64,000 bases of DNA, taken from positions 24,416,025 to 24,480,024 of the forward strand of contig OU612070.1 of assembly GCA_914767715.1 (NCBI GenBank), written 5' to 3'. A model generated the notes under the pieces. The model did not search any database. It saw only the letters and a program-made list of their open reading frames with translations, and was not told the DNA's origin. Origin of the DNA: Membranipora membranacea. Its lineage: Eukaryota; Bryozoa; Gymnolaemata; Cheilostomatida; Membraniporidae. Made by a program: the position numbers and the translations under genes. Shown here in pieces: positions 27,901 to 42,900 of this stretch; the first letter of the stretch is position 1; each line of letters opens with the position of its first letter.

Positions 27901-30900
27901 TAAATGTTTGCTGTGGCTGCAATTTGGAATTGCTGCACTTTCAGTAACCTTGTAAGCACAAATCTATACTCTCTGAACATTCTTATCTTCCCATTCCTGA
28001 TTTGCAGAGCAGTAGTGCTGACAAGAATAACTACTCTAGTGTGATATAATATAACTGCACGACGTATTGACTGTACACAAAGTTTGCTGTGGTTGTAAGT
28101 TTAAATCACTGAGCCAGCCAAATTTATGTTATAGGTGACAGTGAACATGCCAGCAGGTGCTCCAGATGGTGTCAGACCACCCACACTGACAGCTGTCAAC
28201 TCAAGTGCCATCACCGCTGTATGGGGACCACCTGAGAGGATTAATGCCCCTGATAATCCTGGTGTTCTATATCAACTTCAGTTCAGATATACCACTCAGA
28301 TTGCTTCCAATATATATGATGAAAACACAGGTACATAGTAATTGTTATGACTTGTATGAATTAATGGAAATTAGCAAGTGACGTAGTGGCGTCTACGTTT
28401 GCATCTGAGGATATGATATAGCCTCACCATTTTTCACAAAGGAAGTGTGACTTTGTACATATCCATGATCTCAATATTGTAGGAAATATATACACTCTCA
28501 CACTCTGACGAGGAAATATATACACTCTGAAATATATACGCTGTTATCTATACTTTCACGCCATGCAGCTCATGGCTATGTAGTATGTACAAAGTCACAT
28601 TATCCCAGCATCACAACGCTCTTAGCGTTGTCTGTATCTGTCCATTCTCTTTGCAGCTGCCACAAGTTACACTAAGGGCGGATTAGAGCCATTCACAGAA
28701 TATTCATTCAGGATAATCACGTCTAATGAGTTTGGATCTACACCTTCTGAGTGGGCTTCTATGACCACCCTTCAATCAAGTAAGTTACTCTGTGATAATG
28801 TTAAGAAACTGAAAGCAGTTAATATCATAATTCTCTGCTTCCTACTTATTTCAGTTGTTATGCAACAATTTGACTTTCAAACTCATGACATTGAAAAAAG
28901 CCAAAATTTGGGGTACTTTTGATATTTGATTCAACTCAAGTCAACTCTTGTTGAAAGATTATTCCTTTTTACACAGACTCTTTTGGCTAGTGAATTCCAA
29001 AGGTAGGCTATTCAACTGTCCCAGCAGGGAGTTTGGTCCCAGTGATCCTTTGATCAACCATGATCACTGGTAGGTCCTCACCGGCTGATGTAGTTATAGG
29101 ATAATTATATGACAAAGTCTTATTTCTCATTACAGCTCCAGGTTTGATTGATCCACCGATTACCACAGCTTATACAGCTCGTACAGTAGATCTCACCTGG
29201 ACGGAACCTTCAGTCACAAACGGCGTCATAACTACCTACAACATATACCAGAATATTAGCCTGGTCCTTTCACTGCCTGGTAACACTACACAGGCTCAGA
29301 TAAGTGAAGACATCACGCCATACACTGTGTATATATACAGAGTAGAGGCGTGCACAGCTGCCGGCTGTGTGATGAGCGCTGACGGAGAACCTACACTAAC
29401 CTCTCAGGCTGGTCAGTATAAAACATCACATTTGTCTCACTTCATTGTATACAAGTCAGCCAAACCTTGCCTGATGACCTCTTAATCGGATTTTCCAGAA
29501 GTGATGAACCGAAAATCAAATTTAACAACTGTCAACTCCTAGCCTTAGCCCCCTGTCCCCCTTCCCTTTGCTCTGCGACCCCAATGTTTTAAAGTTATTA
29601 ACTCAGTTATTGTTGTTTCAAGACCATTGATTGAGATGCTGTGTAGCAAAACTTAAGTTGGAAGACAGAGCTTTCACACACGCTTGATTCTTCATCTAAA
29701 ATAACAGAAGTTACTTATTTGTAACCTGGTTATATTTTAGCACCTGAAGGGTTAGCTCTAACATCAGCTGTTTCTCTTACATCCACATCAGTGCTTCTTA
29801 CCTGGGATCAACCTGCTGTTATTAATGGTATGTATATTTAGTAATAATGTCTAAACTCACAAATCACTGAACCATTCCAAGAAACAAGTATGGGAAAATA
29901 AAGCCTAGGATTTCAGGCAATTAATCTTCACAGCCATATTATTATAAAATTCGATGCATTTGGAATTATCATTCTATTCAATAAACCTACAGGTTTTCAC
30001 AAACCCATCAGTTTTAGATTTGATGTTTTGTTGTAGTATTCAGGCATTCGGCGCATGCTCAGCTCTGGGCATGAGCTGATCTCTGCAAAATTGAGTCTCG
30101 GAATTCCGAAGCCATCTGATTGGCTACCTGCTCTGGTGACATACTCCCCAAAGTGTGTGGATTTGTTATTAATAGTTATCCTCTCTTGTCATTATTAGCT
30201 GATTTTGATTGACAGTTTATGCAGGGGATATCCCATTTCCCCTTTCCAAAGTTGCAATCAGAACCCAAACTAAACTCATTGTTCTTGCACATGCGCAAAT
30301 TCAAGTCACGCATGATGCATACTTAGCCTTACGACACCTGCTTTGTGGTTATGATAGCCTAGTTTATCAGTGATCTACATGCCCAGTCAGATCACGAGAG
30401 TCAGTATGGTAATCAGGTAGCATACACTTATGTACAGACATAACATACAGACATAACAGAGACCAGTCATATTATCATTTATCATATTTTGGTCACCTTT
30501 ATTTTAACCCTACATAACATACATTTTGGTTGGGCGATTTTGTGTGTGTACTGTTGGTTAGTTAGTGAGCTGAAGAGAGGAAGCTATGCAGGGCTTGTAC
30601 AGTGAAGTTGTAATACGATGAGAATAAAAGGTAGATAAAATACTCCATAAAGTGTTGATTAGTAATAGGAAGCCCGATAAATAACTACACATTCGTGACA
30701 CAGGTGATGTTGATTTCTTATCAACTTCAACTATAGGATAATCTTATTCACACCAGATCAAAACCCATTCTAAGTTGTTATTTTTTGCACTTTGTAATAA
30801 GATTAGATGACAGTATACTCTCTGTCTTTTTCAGGTATACTGTTAGATTATACTGTGGAGCGTTGGGTTGATAACTACACCAGTATCGAGCTGCAGGTGC

Positions 30901-33900
30901 TCTCACCTTCTGGAGGTAGAAGTTTTGTTGATGAAGGAGGACGACTACAACCGTATACAAAATACAGCTACAGGATTTCAGCAAGCACTCGTAAGTGAAA
31001 GGACAGTGACAGTATTATTTACACATCTCTATGTATATGCAAATAAAGTCTATCCAAGTTCTATAATCTGAATATGAACATTGATATCTGTGATATTGTA
31101 AATATTTGTGTGGATGACTGCAAAAGTAGAGCACAGTTGTAGAGGCATGTTAGGTGGTCAAATAATTTCCTGAGCTTATTTTGCTCATATATAGGTATGG
31201 GTTTAAAGTCTGTCTGTATTCTTTAACCATTGGATACTTTCATAAATTCCTATTGTCACAGCTAGTTCTCACATCTTTACATAAATATCTGGGTATTTAT
31301 AGTTGGCGGTACAGCCTTCTCATCTTGGGTGTCTGTGAGAACGAGATCAGCTCGGCCCACTGGCCTTCAACCACCTGCTGTGGTCTATGTCAACGCCACT
31401 GTCATACAACTGTCATGGAACCCTCCTCAAAGTGTCAACGGAAAGTTGGACAGGTGAGCCACTTTTGATTTTATTATCATGAATCAAGGATTTCATGTTG
31501 CCATTTGTTTTAATCATATTAGTTTAAACTGAATAGAAATACCTCAACTGCACTGCAGAGATATTTGTTAAGTTTTGTTTTGAGTTTCACAATCATACTA
31601 ATTGTGTTTGACTTTGAAATTAATTCTGCGAATTTTCTGTTACAGATATTTGGTCAAGTATGCAGCTGGGGGACAACTTCTAACTGAACCAAACATCACA
31701 GAAGTGACACTTAGTGACCTCACACCATATACTACATACAACATTACAATCACCGCTTGTACAGGTACGTTATACAATATATCGATCACAGCATCTACCG
31801 GTAAGTTATATGTGTTAATCTTACCTTGATGCCATATCAAGATATATCATATTGACCAGCCTAATGTTAACAGAATTCCTGTAGCTCCATAAAAATTTGC
31901 TTCAATGGTAACAACTGTCCTTTCTTCTTGCCTTCTTGCAGATGGTGGATGTACTGAAAGCCCACAGATTTCTACACAGACACAGCTCTCTAGGCCGGGT
32001 GGTGTGTCACCTCCCCAACCCATCGTCCTATCTCAGAGTTATGTAGCTGTCCAATGGCAGCCACCTTCACAACCTAATGGACCTAATATCAGATATACTC
32101 TGACTAGAATGAAGATCAGAGAGCCGCTTGCCAGTGAGTAACTCTGGCTATATTATATTTATTGTAAATATGCTGTCTTTGTAAGCTGTTTATTTTGCTT
32201 ACTTTGACTAGTAGACTTTAGTTTGGATATTTGAGAAGAAAAACCTTCTTTTTTGGACTTTTGTCTATCATACTTCAATTTCACAACATCAAAGTTCGCC
32301 ATCAGAGCAATTTCGAAATCATTGAAATGGAGTTATTTGAAGAGAAAGCTTGACAAAAAATTCTCGGCAATAATGAGCTGGACTGAAAATCATGAAACTA
32401 AAATAGATTAGTAAGGTGACACATTGCACACGCAACATATAATTATGAAGCATATTTGATATAGCATACTGATACAAGCAGAACCCATAACCAGTGATAC
32501 ACTTTTCCCCAGTTGCTTCTTTTTTACCTACCCTAGCTTCTCCGGTGGGACTTGGCTTATGGCTGGAGGTATATAGTGGTACAGACCTACTCTATAATGA
32601 TCGTGATCTCACTCTCTTCACTACATACATATATCGCCTGACAGTGCATAACGACTTTGGGTTTATAAACAGTGACAACTCCACACAGGTGGTGACACAT
32701 GGCGGGCAGCCATTTGAAGCACCTGTTCTCACTATCAATACCATAAGCCACACTAAACTTCAAGCTGATTGGACTATTCCTGGTGAGTGGTCGTAGTTGA
32801 ATGCTGAACAGTAATAAATATTTGTCTGCCCATTTGATAGTTCAAAGGAAATATCATAAGTGATCTGGAATGTGCTAAAATTTAGTTTAAGGGCTCAAAC
32901 TTTGTCGGATAGCTGGTTTTGGCTTAACAGAAACAGAAAGTGTGTGATAATGAAATGCTACTACCAGCTATCCCGACACAGTTTAAGTGCTTAAACTAGC
33001 TCAAATTATGTTTACCCGGATATTAATTATGTTCAGATATCAAGGTTTGGTTTGATATGCTTGTAGATATGATAGTTTTACAAGGAATTGCTGACTCATT
33101 CACTCTACAAGTGTCTGGTGGTATTCAGGTTATCAATCGTACTCTTGGGGCCACTTCTACTAGCACCCTACTCGAGGATCTGATACCAAACACAGACTAC
33201 ACATTCATACTAACAGTATACACATATGGCGGATTGTCTAAATCTACTGACCCTGTGATTGGTCGAACAGCTGATGGAGGTAGGAAAATTAAATGTTTAC
33301 GATTTACATCCAATCCTCTCACCTCAAAATCTATATATTGTGCTACTTACTTCATTAAGACTTTTTCTGTTGAACTCTTCTTTGCTTATCCTGGTTTCAC
33401 ATATGCGGGCCCTCCAAAAATTTTGGTAATATGCTCAGATATGATCATTATTAATTAGCTTTACTTTATTTGTTCACTCCACTAAATCTCAGTTCTGAAA
33501 GCACAAATGTATTATATTTTGATATTGTTTATCATTAGATATAAATGGTAAGTGAACTGTGAGCTTCTAAATCAGCTCCCTATCTAATCTCTGATCTCAG
33601 AGTTATCTTTTCTTTATCTGAGGTATGACAATTCTAACAGCTAACTTTCCTTTTTCTAATAACTTTACAGTGCTGACCACAGTACCTCCAACTGTAACCA
33701 CTATAACAGGAGGTATAATTATAACTATTTCAACTTTATTTCACTCATTGCTCATCCCGTTTTGATACTGATACAGTGTTTGATTTCAAAGTTTAATTTG
33801 GATGAATGATGTGGATGAATGTCATCAGAGTCTTTTTAATATTTTACCGTGTATTGATTGCAGGCCTACTTTTTGTGTCTATATTTATCACACCCCAAAT

Positions 33901-36900
33901 GGTCATTTCACGCCAACGAAAATATTTTATTCGTTCATAATTCTAAAGTGAGCTATGTAATGCCATCCTTGTATAATCAGAAGTAGACAGGCAAGATCAG
34001 AAGCTAAGGCACCTCATAAATAAATGCAGAAGTGATACAAATGCTATTTCTGTGGCAGGCTTCATGAAACTATCCACACAATAATAAAAAAATGTTCCTA
34101 GATTTGAACTGAATGAGTCACCTATCTAAGATCAAGCCGCCCTAATGTCTTTATGAATTGTCTTCATAATAATGTGTTGTAGTGACGACACTCCCACCAA
34201 TAACAGAAGGTATTCTCTCTCTGTATTTTTACTTACAGTCTTGCAGATGTCAAGAAGGATTCTGGGTTTTTTAGCTATAATTTTTATATCAGAACTTGTT
34301 CACAAAATATTAGGACATATTATCATTCCAACATCCTTAAAATGACACCAGATTTTGCATGCTTTGATTGGTTTTTTTATATTATATATACTATACCTAT
34401 TTTTTTATCCCATTTTGCTATATTCTCTTTTGTCCACAAGTTTTAGTCTAGCTGCACATATTGCCACGAGGTTTCAAAGCAGTTGTCAATCTGGAAGAAA
34501 TGTTGGGTTTTCTATCTTGGCAAAGTCTCCCTTAGTTATAATTTGTCATAGTACTATATAATTCTCTAATAACAGCACCACAGGGAGTTGCCCCGCCTCA
34601 GCTGTTTGTTGTGAGTGACACTGCTATTAGAATATCATGGACTCCTCCCTTAGAACCTAACGGACAGATCACAGGCTATAATATATACATAGATGAGGAG
34701 CGCATAGAGGAAGTGAACACCACCCTACCCGGTAGTCATGTGGAACACGGGCTACAACCATATACTGTATATGAGTTCAAGGTATGCGCCAATTTATACG
34801 ATATCTCACACATATCTGTAAATCATTACGTTTCAGAATGAAACTTTGTTAATAAATGAGTGTCAAAAAATATTGATCTGCAATATTATTATTCTGCCTC
34901 TCTACCGTATGATGTTATTTTTGTTTGTTTATAACATACTTATATATATATGAAAACCTCAATTAAAACGCATAGTAATAACAATATGAATAAGGATATA
35001 TTTAATGCCGCTGCCATCAATTCTCTTTTGGTTTAGTTGGAGGTGTGTACAGTGTTTGCTTGTGTTATGAGTGCTACTATACAAGGTACAACATCTGAGG
35101 CACAACCTCAAGGATTATCTCCTCCTGATATACAAGTGCTCTCGGCTAGAGGAGTACAGATAAGCTGGTCTGAGCCTGAGTATCCTAACGGCATACTGCT
35201 GCGGTACGGGGTATACAGGAGAAATGTTACACTGTGTGAAGAGAGGTGAGTTAAACTATAATTTTGGGCTTCGGACACCAATTTAAAAATAACCTGCTAA
35301 ATATGAGTCATCCCTTTTATCAAGACTTTTATCGTGAGTGATAAAACACTCTTGATACTCTAACACACATTAGCTCAAATCAATTATGAGCACAATGCAT
35401 TTTATTTGTAAGCCCGCCTAACTGTGTGGAACCTGTTTGTCTTGTTGTAGCCCTGATCCGGATCCTGAGCCAACTAGTCGCTGCATGTATGTAATGTGCG
35501 GTCCATTGGAAGGCCTATGTGGAGATAGCTGTTATACTGGTCAGAAGGAATGCTGCGGGGGTGTGGCATACGACCCTGTAGCTGGTAATGAATGTTGTGG
35601 TTCTCAGTACATACTTGGCAGACAGACTGAGGATGATGTTTGCTGCGGAGGAATATCTCACACAAAACAAGAGAATTATCAGTGTTGTGGTGACAGGTAA
35701 AATAAAGATTGTTATGAGTTTATATATTTGAAACCCTTATTTCAAGGTACAACTTTATACTGCAGTGGTATCCTGTATAAAAGCATGTGATGCTCATTGT
35801 TATTAATCCTAACATTTAGTCATTTTGTTGTGATATCAGGCTGGAATTTTTTGCCGTTCTGTTAATTCGCTTAATTTGATATAAATCTGATTGGTGTCTA
35901 CATATGCTATAGGAGGAAAAAATACATTTTGAAGTGGCTATGCTATGTCATTTCCAACCTTTTCCTACATGTGTATTTTGTTGTCATATAGACTGTGTAT
36001 TGAAAATTGTGATAGGTTTTCAGTCAAAGATCACAATAGCAGTTGATCAGAGCTTTTGTATTGTATTAGTGTAACACTTATCTGTCTGTTTACAGATATG
36101 TACAAGTATTACCGGGCGAGAAATGCTGTGTTGACAAAGTAAATAACAGAGTGAATATCGGATATGGAGATTCATGCTGTGATACTGTACCGTTCTCATC
36201 AACTGGTGCACAAATATGCTGTGCCGGTAAGTGTCTCAACCTGAGCAGGTTGTATATTTAAAATTTATTTGCATACCATTTAATGCTAATTATATTATCA
36301 CGCAGTGCTATATTATTATTATTATGTTGTATTATTATTATGTAAATATTATGTAATGCTATGTAGCATTACATAGTATTTGCTCGGCGAAAGGAAAGGT
36401 ATGCCAAACCCCGATTTTTTTTATTGATCTTTTTATTATTCTGCTAAAAGGACAGATGTAAATGAATGCTTGTAATAGATTACCTATAACTTTGGCGTTT
36501 GAGGGTTTCTGCAAACAAGGAACAGAGTATACTTGCATCTCACTGTTGATACGTTTCAAGAAGATAGTTATTGAATGAATGGCCATTACTTGTGTTTGTA
36601 TCAAATAACGTGGTGATAATTTTGGTGTTTAGAAAACTTTTTGTTATACATTTAAGGCTCCCTGCATGAAGGATTTAATGCACAATGTTGTGGCGGGGAG
36701 GAAGTACCCCTACACATGACATGCTGTGGTGGTACTCAGTCTTATAACACAGACAGTGACAGAGTATGCTGTGGAGAAGAATATGTACCCAGAAGTCGCA
36801 GTGTATGCTGTACCGACTCTAGAAATAATCAAAAGGTGATTATATCAGTCTATTGATAAGATTGCAGTTTTTTTTTCTCATTTTATTTCGTTTATGTCAT

Positions 36901-39900
36901 TTATATCAAACATGTGACAAGTTTAGAATGAAAAAGAACTAAAACGTTGGGCCGATTAGATAGTTAGAAACTAGAGTTGTGCCCACTTGGGCTAGTAGTT
37001 TGATCTCCACCTACATACTAACAGCAACTATCAGATTATTGTCATCCTGACGATAATCAAGTCACACCGCCAATCATTTACAGGTTATCTGAAGTTTCAG
37101 TCTCAGGTTGTTGTAGGCCTTTGCCTTCCGATGTTCTCAAGGATAGGAAAGCAATTCTGAAGAAATTATAATATGTTTTACAATCAAATTGCCCTTAATC
37201 GTTATACAAATCCATCATCACATCATGACTCTACTGCTCTTATTTCAGGCTCATGTATTTGGTAACATAGCGGAGATGTTGACATCTAACACACAGTGCT
37301 GTGAGTTGAGCCTGATTACAAACTTACAGGCCTGCTGTAATGGAGTAGGTTATAACCCGGGTCTACAGGTGTGCTCTGACGTGGGAGATAACTCGGCATC
37401 AGGATGTGGTACTGGTCAAGTCTGTGCTCTAGGTATGTCTCATTAATGTAACTTATTAATCACTTCAAAGTTGTAAATCACTTTTATTGAAATGAAAATG
37501 ACCTCCAATTAAAATTGTTAAAAAAAAACAGAAACTTTTTATAATTAAACATACTGTGTATGCTCTTATATGATAGCTTGACTGACATATGAGCTGAATG
37601 CCATACATATAAAATATTCCAGCAATTAATATGGTGTGGAATTTGTTGCTGGATGATGTTTGTATTGCAAATTGCAACTATGTTGTTATCTTAGGGTTAC
37701 AGTGGTCAACAATTTACACCGAAAAGAGGACGACTTCTCATATTTACTGGTTTTAAATAGCCTTAAAACATGATGATTGTTTTCTTCTCTTTCTAGGTTC
37801 CATCGCTCGCTGCAATGAATGTAATTTTGACTTGTCACAATCTTGTAATGCAGTGATAACAACAGCCACAGATACATCACCGACACCAACAACTCCGACA
37901 GACTCTGAAGGTCAAGGACAAATATGTAAGACCAATCCTCTGCTGGTATATTCAGGACTCCAGCTTCAGCACATAGGTAAATTTTTGGATAGGTGTTGCA
38001 CATTTAAATATACTTGGAGAAAACCTTAATTGTTTTTTAGATGTGCTGATACTTTAGCTTCCGGCAACGCTGTGACAAAGCATTGTTAGGGTTTTTATGG
38101 TAATTGACTATGAACACTTGTTTTTACAGCAGGCATTAGAAATATGCAAAGTTAATTTCGCCAACAGGCACACTACTTCTTCACGCCACAATGTTTTCCT
38201 TCTTGCAGAGCTGACGCTGATGCCGTGGATGAATTATGAATATTCCCTCAGCGTGACAAACAAGGCTGGTACTCAGACTACAAACTATCAGCCAATCAGA
38301 ACAGCTCAGGCTGTACCTGAAGGCTTGGCTCCGCCAACTGTTACTGTCAGTGAAGGACAACTCCATATGATAAAACTAGACTGGGTACCTCCACAGTTCC
38401 CTAATGGGGATATAATACAGTATTCCCTATGGAGAGCCACTGGAGGGGACCCAGCTGAAATATACAGAGGTATTAAAAAAATTTTAAACTCATATCAACG
38501 ATGGTAAACGCCAAGAATTGACTTATTTCAGTATGTGTTATAGCCTGATAGCCTCTCTAGCATGCAACAAAACTTCTTAAGTCAGCAGCCCTGTCTTTAA
38601 CCTGCTTCCAATTCGTAACTTCATGTATACCAAAGATTGTTTCGATTTTATTCTTGCTTCCTGATAAATATTTCAAGTGGATAAAGACTGCTTGATAAAA
38701 TGAGTGTATTGATGAATGCGTTTTTATTGTAGGCTTGGAGCTTTCTTATGAAGATGATAATAGCATCCAGCCCTTTATGACGTACACATATCACCTACAA
38801 GCCTGTACTATTATAGGCTGTGTACAGTCTGCTACTGTGAGTCATTAATCAAACCTTCCTACTCTTTTACCCCACCCAAATTTTGTCCCTGGATTACCCC
38901 AAACTTTAACCAAAAATTGTAATTTATCACAGCGTCATCGAAAACATTTTGTTTAAGTTTTAAAACGTTGAACATATACTACCTTTTTATAACTCGTAAG
39001 TCATGGCGACCTGTACTAACAGAGGAAACTTTCCCTAAAGCCTCTGACGGTAGTTAAGCTGTAGTTGCTTACAGTCATATGTACTACTTCATCAATAAAC
39101 CTGTGCTATTATTATACTATTAGGTGGACGCAGCGACCAAGCAGGCCCCTCCCGAGCAGGTGCTCCTGCCGACAGCTGCTTATATAAACTCGACAGCTGT
39201 GTTACTGACATGGTCCCCACCTGTCACACCTAATGGTATTATCACTGCTTACATTATATATAACGAGATGAGACAAGGAGAGACAACTATGTATGAGTTA
39301 GGAGCGGATACCCAACAGCTACTTATCAATGGTAGGATTTCCCTTTTGTGCAGTTGACTTTAGACATTAAATTAAAGCAATTTAATTACTCGTATCAATG
39401 GAACCAGGAATCAAAAGACCTAAAAAATTTATCTTCACTTGATAATAAGATGTAAGAGACATTGCCCTGTGTGATGGATTGTGACGTATGATGTTGTATA
39501 ATGAAAAAAAAAGACTAGCTAAGGATATCACGAATGCATCTGGCAACATAGTTGTCTGCCCACTGTCTCTGAGAGCCCGACTCTGGCTTGATAAAGCTTG
39601 ATGAGACTAGCAAACTATGATTTTCACTGTATTTATTTAGGACTTGAACCCTACACAGATCACACATATATACTGAGTGCTTGTACTGCTGCTGCATGTA
39701 CTAATAGTTCAGAGGTCGCCGTCTCAACTCTACAGTCTCTTCCTCAAGGTCAGTGGTATTCAAAGTTAAATAAAAAGTCTTTAAAACATGATTGTTACCC
39801 CTGTAACACCCCTTGAACGCCCCTCTAACCCCCTGGAACGCCCCTAGAACGCCCCTAGAACTGTGAATATAAGAAATCACATGCAACTATATAAAAAAAG

Positions 39901-42900
39901 TGAAATATGCTGGACTGTAGATCCTGGAGATTAGAGTATTTGAGACAATAATGCCCAAATCCTTTCTGTTTTACAAACAGGTTTGGCAGAGCCTCGCAGT
40001 GTCATCTTATCTAGCTCTGAAGTGATTATCACCTGGTCGGAGCCTTCCTCACCTAACGGACTGATTACACAGTACAGATTATATACCAGAGAGTCAGCAG
40101 GTGATAACGCTGCTGACTCCGGAGGAGAGGAGAACTGGTCTCTTATATTCACAGGTCTGCCGCTGTCATATCAACACAGCGGTCTCACTCCTGGTGCTAC
40201 CTATCATTATAGAGCTGAGGTGAGCATCCTTACTACATATAAGCCCTCTTTCTAGCTCTCTAAACATAGTCTTGTCACGCGGCCACTTTTTGTTTAAGTT
40301 GGAAACTAAAACAAAAAAGTGGCTGCATGACAATGCTACACTAAAACGTATGTGTGTGCTAGGAAGAGATAAGATTGAACATGGTCAGGCTAAGAGAACA
40401 ATCTCATCCAAATTATTTTATTTAGCAAGCTGATGATCAATTTTTATCTTACATTGCTATACAACAGCTCTGATCTGTGTTTTAATAACAAAGAGAGGCG
40501 TACCACCGTATCTTCACTGAGCAGTAGACATATTGATCATTTTACTGAATAGTTTGTATTAATTCTGGTTGCAGATCACGAATGGTGCAGGTACAGTGAG
40601 TACTGATGTCCATACATTAGCGTTACCTACGGCTACTCCTCTCGGACTAGGACTTCCTACTGTAGCTCAGGCTATCAGTCCTTTCTCTATATATGTAGAG
40701 TGGGAGCAGCCAGCTAACCCCGGTGGTCTGATAGATCAATATCTGGTACGTAAATACACATTGAACAAGTGATATACTATAACATGTAAATCGCTGATAG
40801 GTAGAGCAAGGATTATTTCATGCAGCATGATTTAAGCTTTGTCAGGCGGGCCATCAAAATAAAAAAGTAGCCGTGTGACAAGGGTAGCATGAGTACATTG
40901 AAAAAGATTTTGACGTGACGACCCAAGGATAGTTGATTTATTCAGGTTCGTCAACACATATGAAGTGCATGAGATACACAGGATTATTGTTTTGGTTATG
41001 CTGACTTTGATGACCTTTCCTAAATTTCCTTGTTACAGTACACACGCCGTATCACACATTCTTACAATCTGCTTCATACATCCTAATTTAGTAAATTTTT
41101 TTAATTTTTTAATTCTGCAGGTTGTGGTTAATGGAGGAGAAGTTGATGAGATTAGTGTATCACTAGCTGAGATTATCAGATCTCACACCATAACCAGTCT
41201 AACTCCATACACTCGATACTCTATACGGATAGGGGCGTGTCTACAGGGAGTTATCAACTCTTGTGCTACAGGTAACTCGTCAATATAACAGGAAATAGTA
41301 CCTCAGAGAACTTAAAAGTCATGGGATGTGCTGCTAAGACTACGTGTGGTTTATCAATTCAAACTACTTTCCATTTGTCTCACTTTGTAACCTTACTAGT
41401 GGCAACAGATCATTGAACAATTTTCTTTTACTTTAGAGTTTGTATTGTATTATTTATTCTCTGTTATTCCCTCAGGTCCTGCTGCCTATGTGATTACTCA
41501 TGAAGCAGCACCTCTCAATCAGCCGGCTCCTAATCTCACACCACTCGGCCCTAACGTTGTGTCAGCTACATGGCAACCTCCTCAGTCACCTAATGGTCTT
41601 ATTCTGAGATATACAGTATACCGTCGTCTAGCCTTTGAGGATAGTACAGCTTATACAGTAAACATCGGAGACAACGATACCTTCAGTTTCACTAATGCTG
41701 GACCTGGTAAGCTTATTATTGTATATTTTGAGAGTATCATAGATTTACTGTGCACCATGCATCATGTGGTTTGAATTTGTTGAGTCTAACCAAGTAAAAT
41801 ACTTTATAACTCTAACTCTTTGCTCTGGCTGATCATCATTTAAACGTTGAAAACTTCATTTTTCGTATTTTCTTTAAACTTGCATAGATATTCTGCCTTA
41901 CACAACATACGAATACCGGGTCATTGTGGAGAACGGAGCGGGAGAGGCTAGTAGTGAGTGGTCTACTGTAACTACACTTGAAGCCCCGCCCACTGGACTG
42001 GCCACACCAATCCTAACAGCTAGAGGTGCATTCAGTATAGAAGTGCAGTGGACTCCTCCCACTAATCCCAACGGTGTCATAACTGGTGAGTTTCATAAAA
42101 ATATTTTTGCTTTACTTTGTTGCCATCATTTGACATGTTGCCCTCCTTCATTGTTATACCCACAAAGCTTTGATTGCTTAGATGAGAGTTAATCTTATTC
42201 ACTCATAGCTGTTTAGTTCTCTGTTACTCAAATATTATCAGTATATAAATTTCCATTGCAGAATACATTCTCGGCTACCAACCAATCAGCGATGACCCTT
42301 CATTTACATATCCTGTTCAGGATTTGACTGTAGCTGGTAATATAACCAGTACTTTTATTGGAGGGTTATCTCCCCACACAGTATACAGAGTATCTGTAAG
42401 AGCGCACCACTCAGCAGGTAATGTGAGCAGTGAAGGAGCAGAGATAAGAACAGGCGAAAGTTCACCTGAAGGAGTGAGACCGCTGCGTCCTGAAACTCGG
42501 GATACAGGACGCAGTTTACTACTGACATGGCTTACACCAGGTAAATATCTCTAGCAGCATATTATAGAAAGACTATGAACTCATCTTAATTTTTTTTTCT
42601 TTTCATTTTTCCGTCCTGATTTTGAAAAAACTTTCAGATGGGATGAGAGTTATGCCAATAAAGTTGAAAAAGAAGGATTTTGCTGTGTTGTGTATAAAAG
42701 AGCCATTCAAAGGTTTCCAAATCAGCATCCCGATTTCCTGGACCAGTAAAAAAACAAGTAATGTTTCCTTGTTGTAGAAAAACCAAACGGAGTAATCACA
42801 GAATACAGTATCTATGATGAAGCTACAGAATCCTCACCTATATATACTGGTGTGAGCACAGAGTTTGAGTATCTGAGACTGCAGCCTTATACTAACTATA

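Noticed and set aside
36960-37110. Possible minus-strand tRNA-derived repeat in intron 58
   Set aside because: Only a weak box B-like string is visible and there is no second copy to support it.
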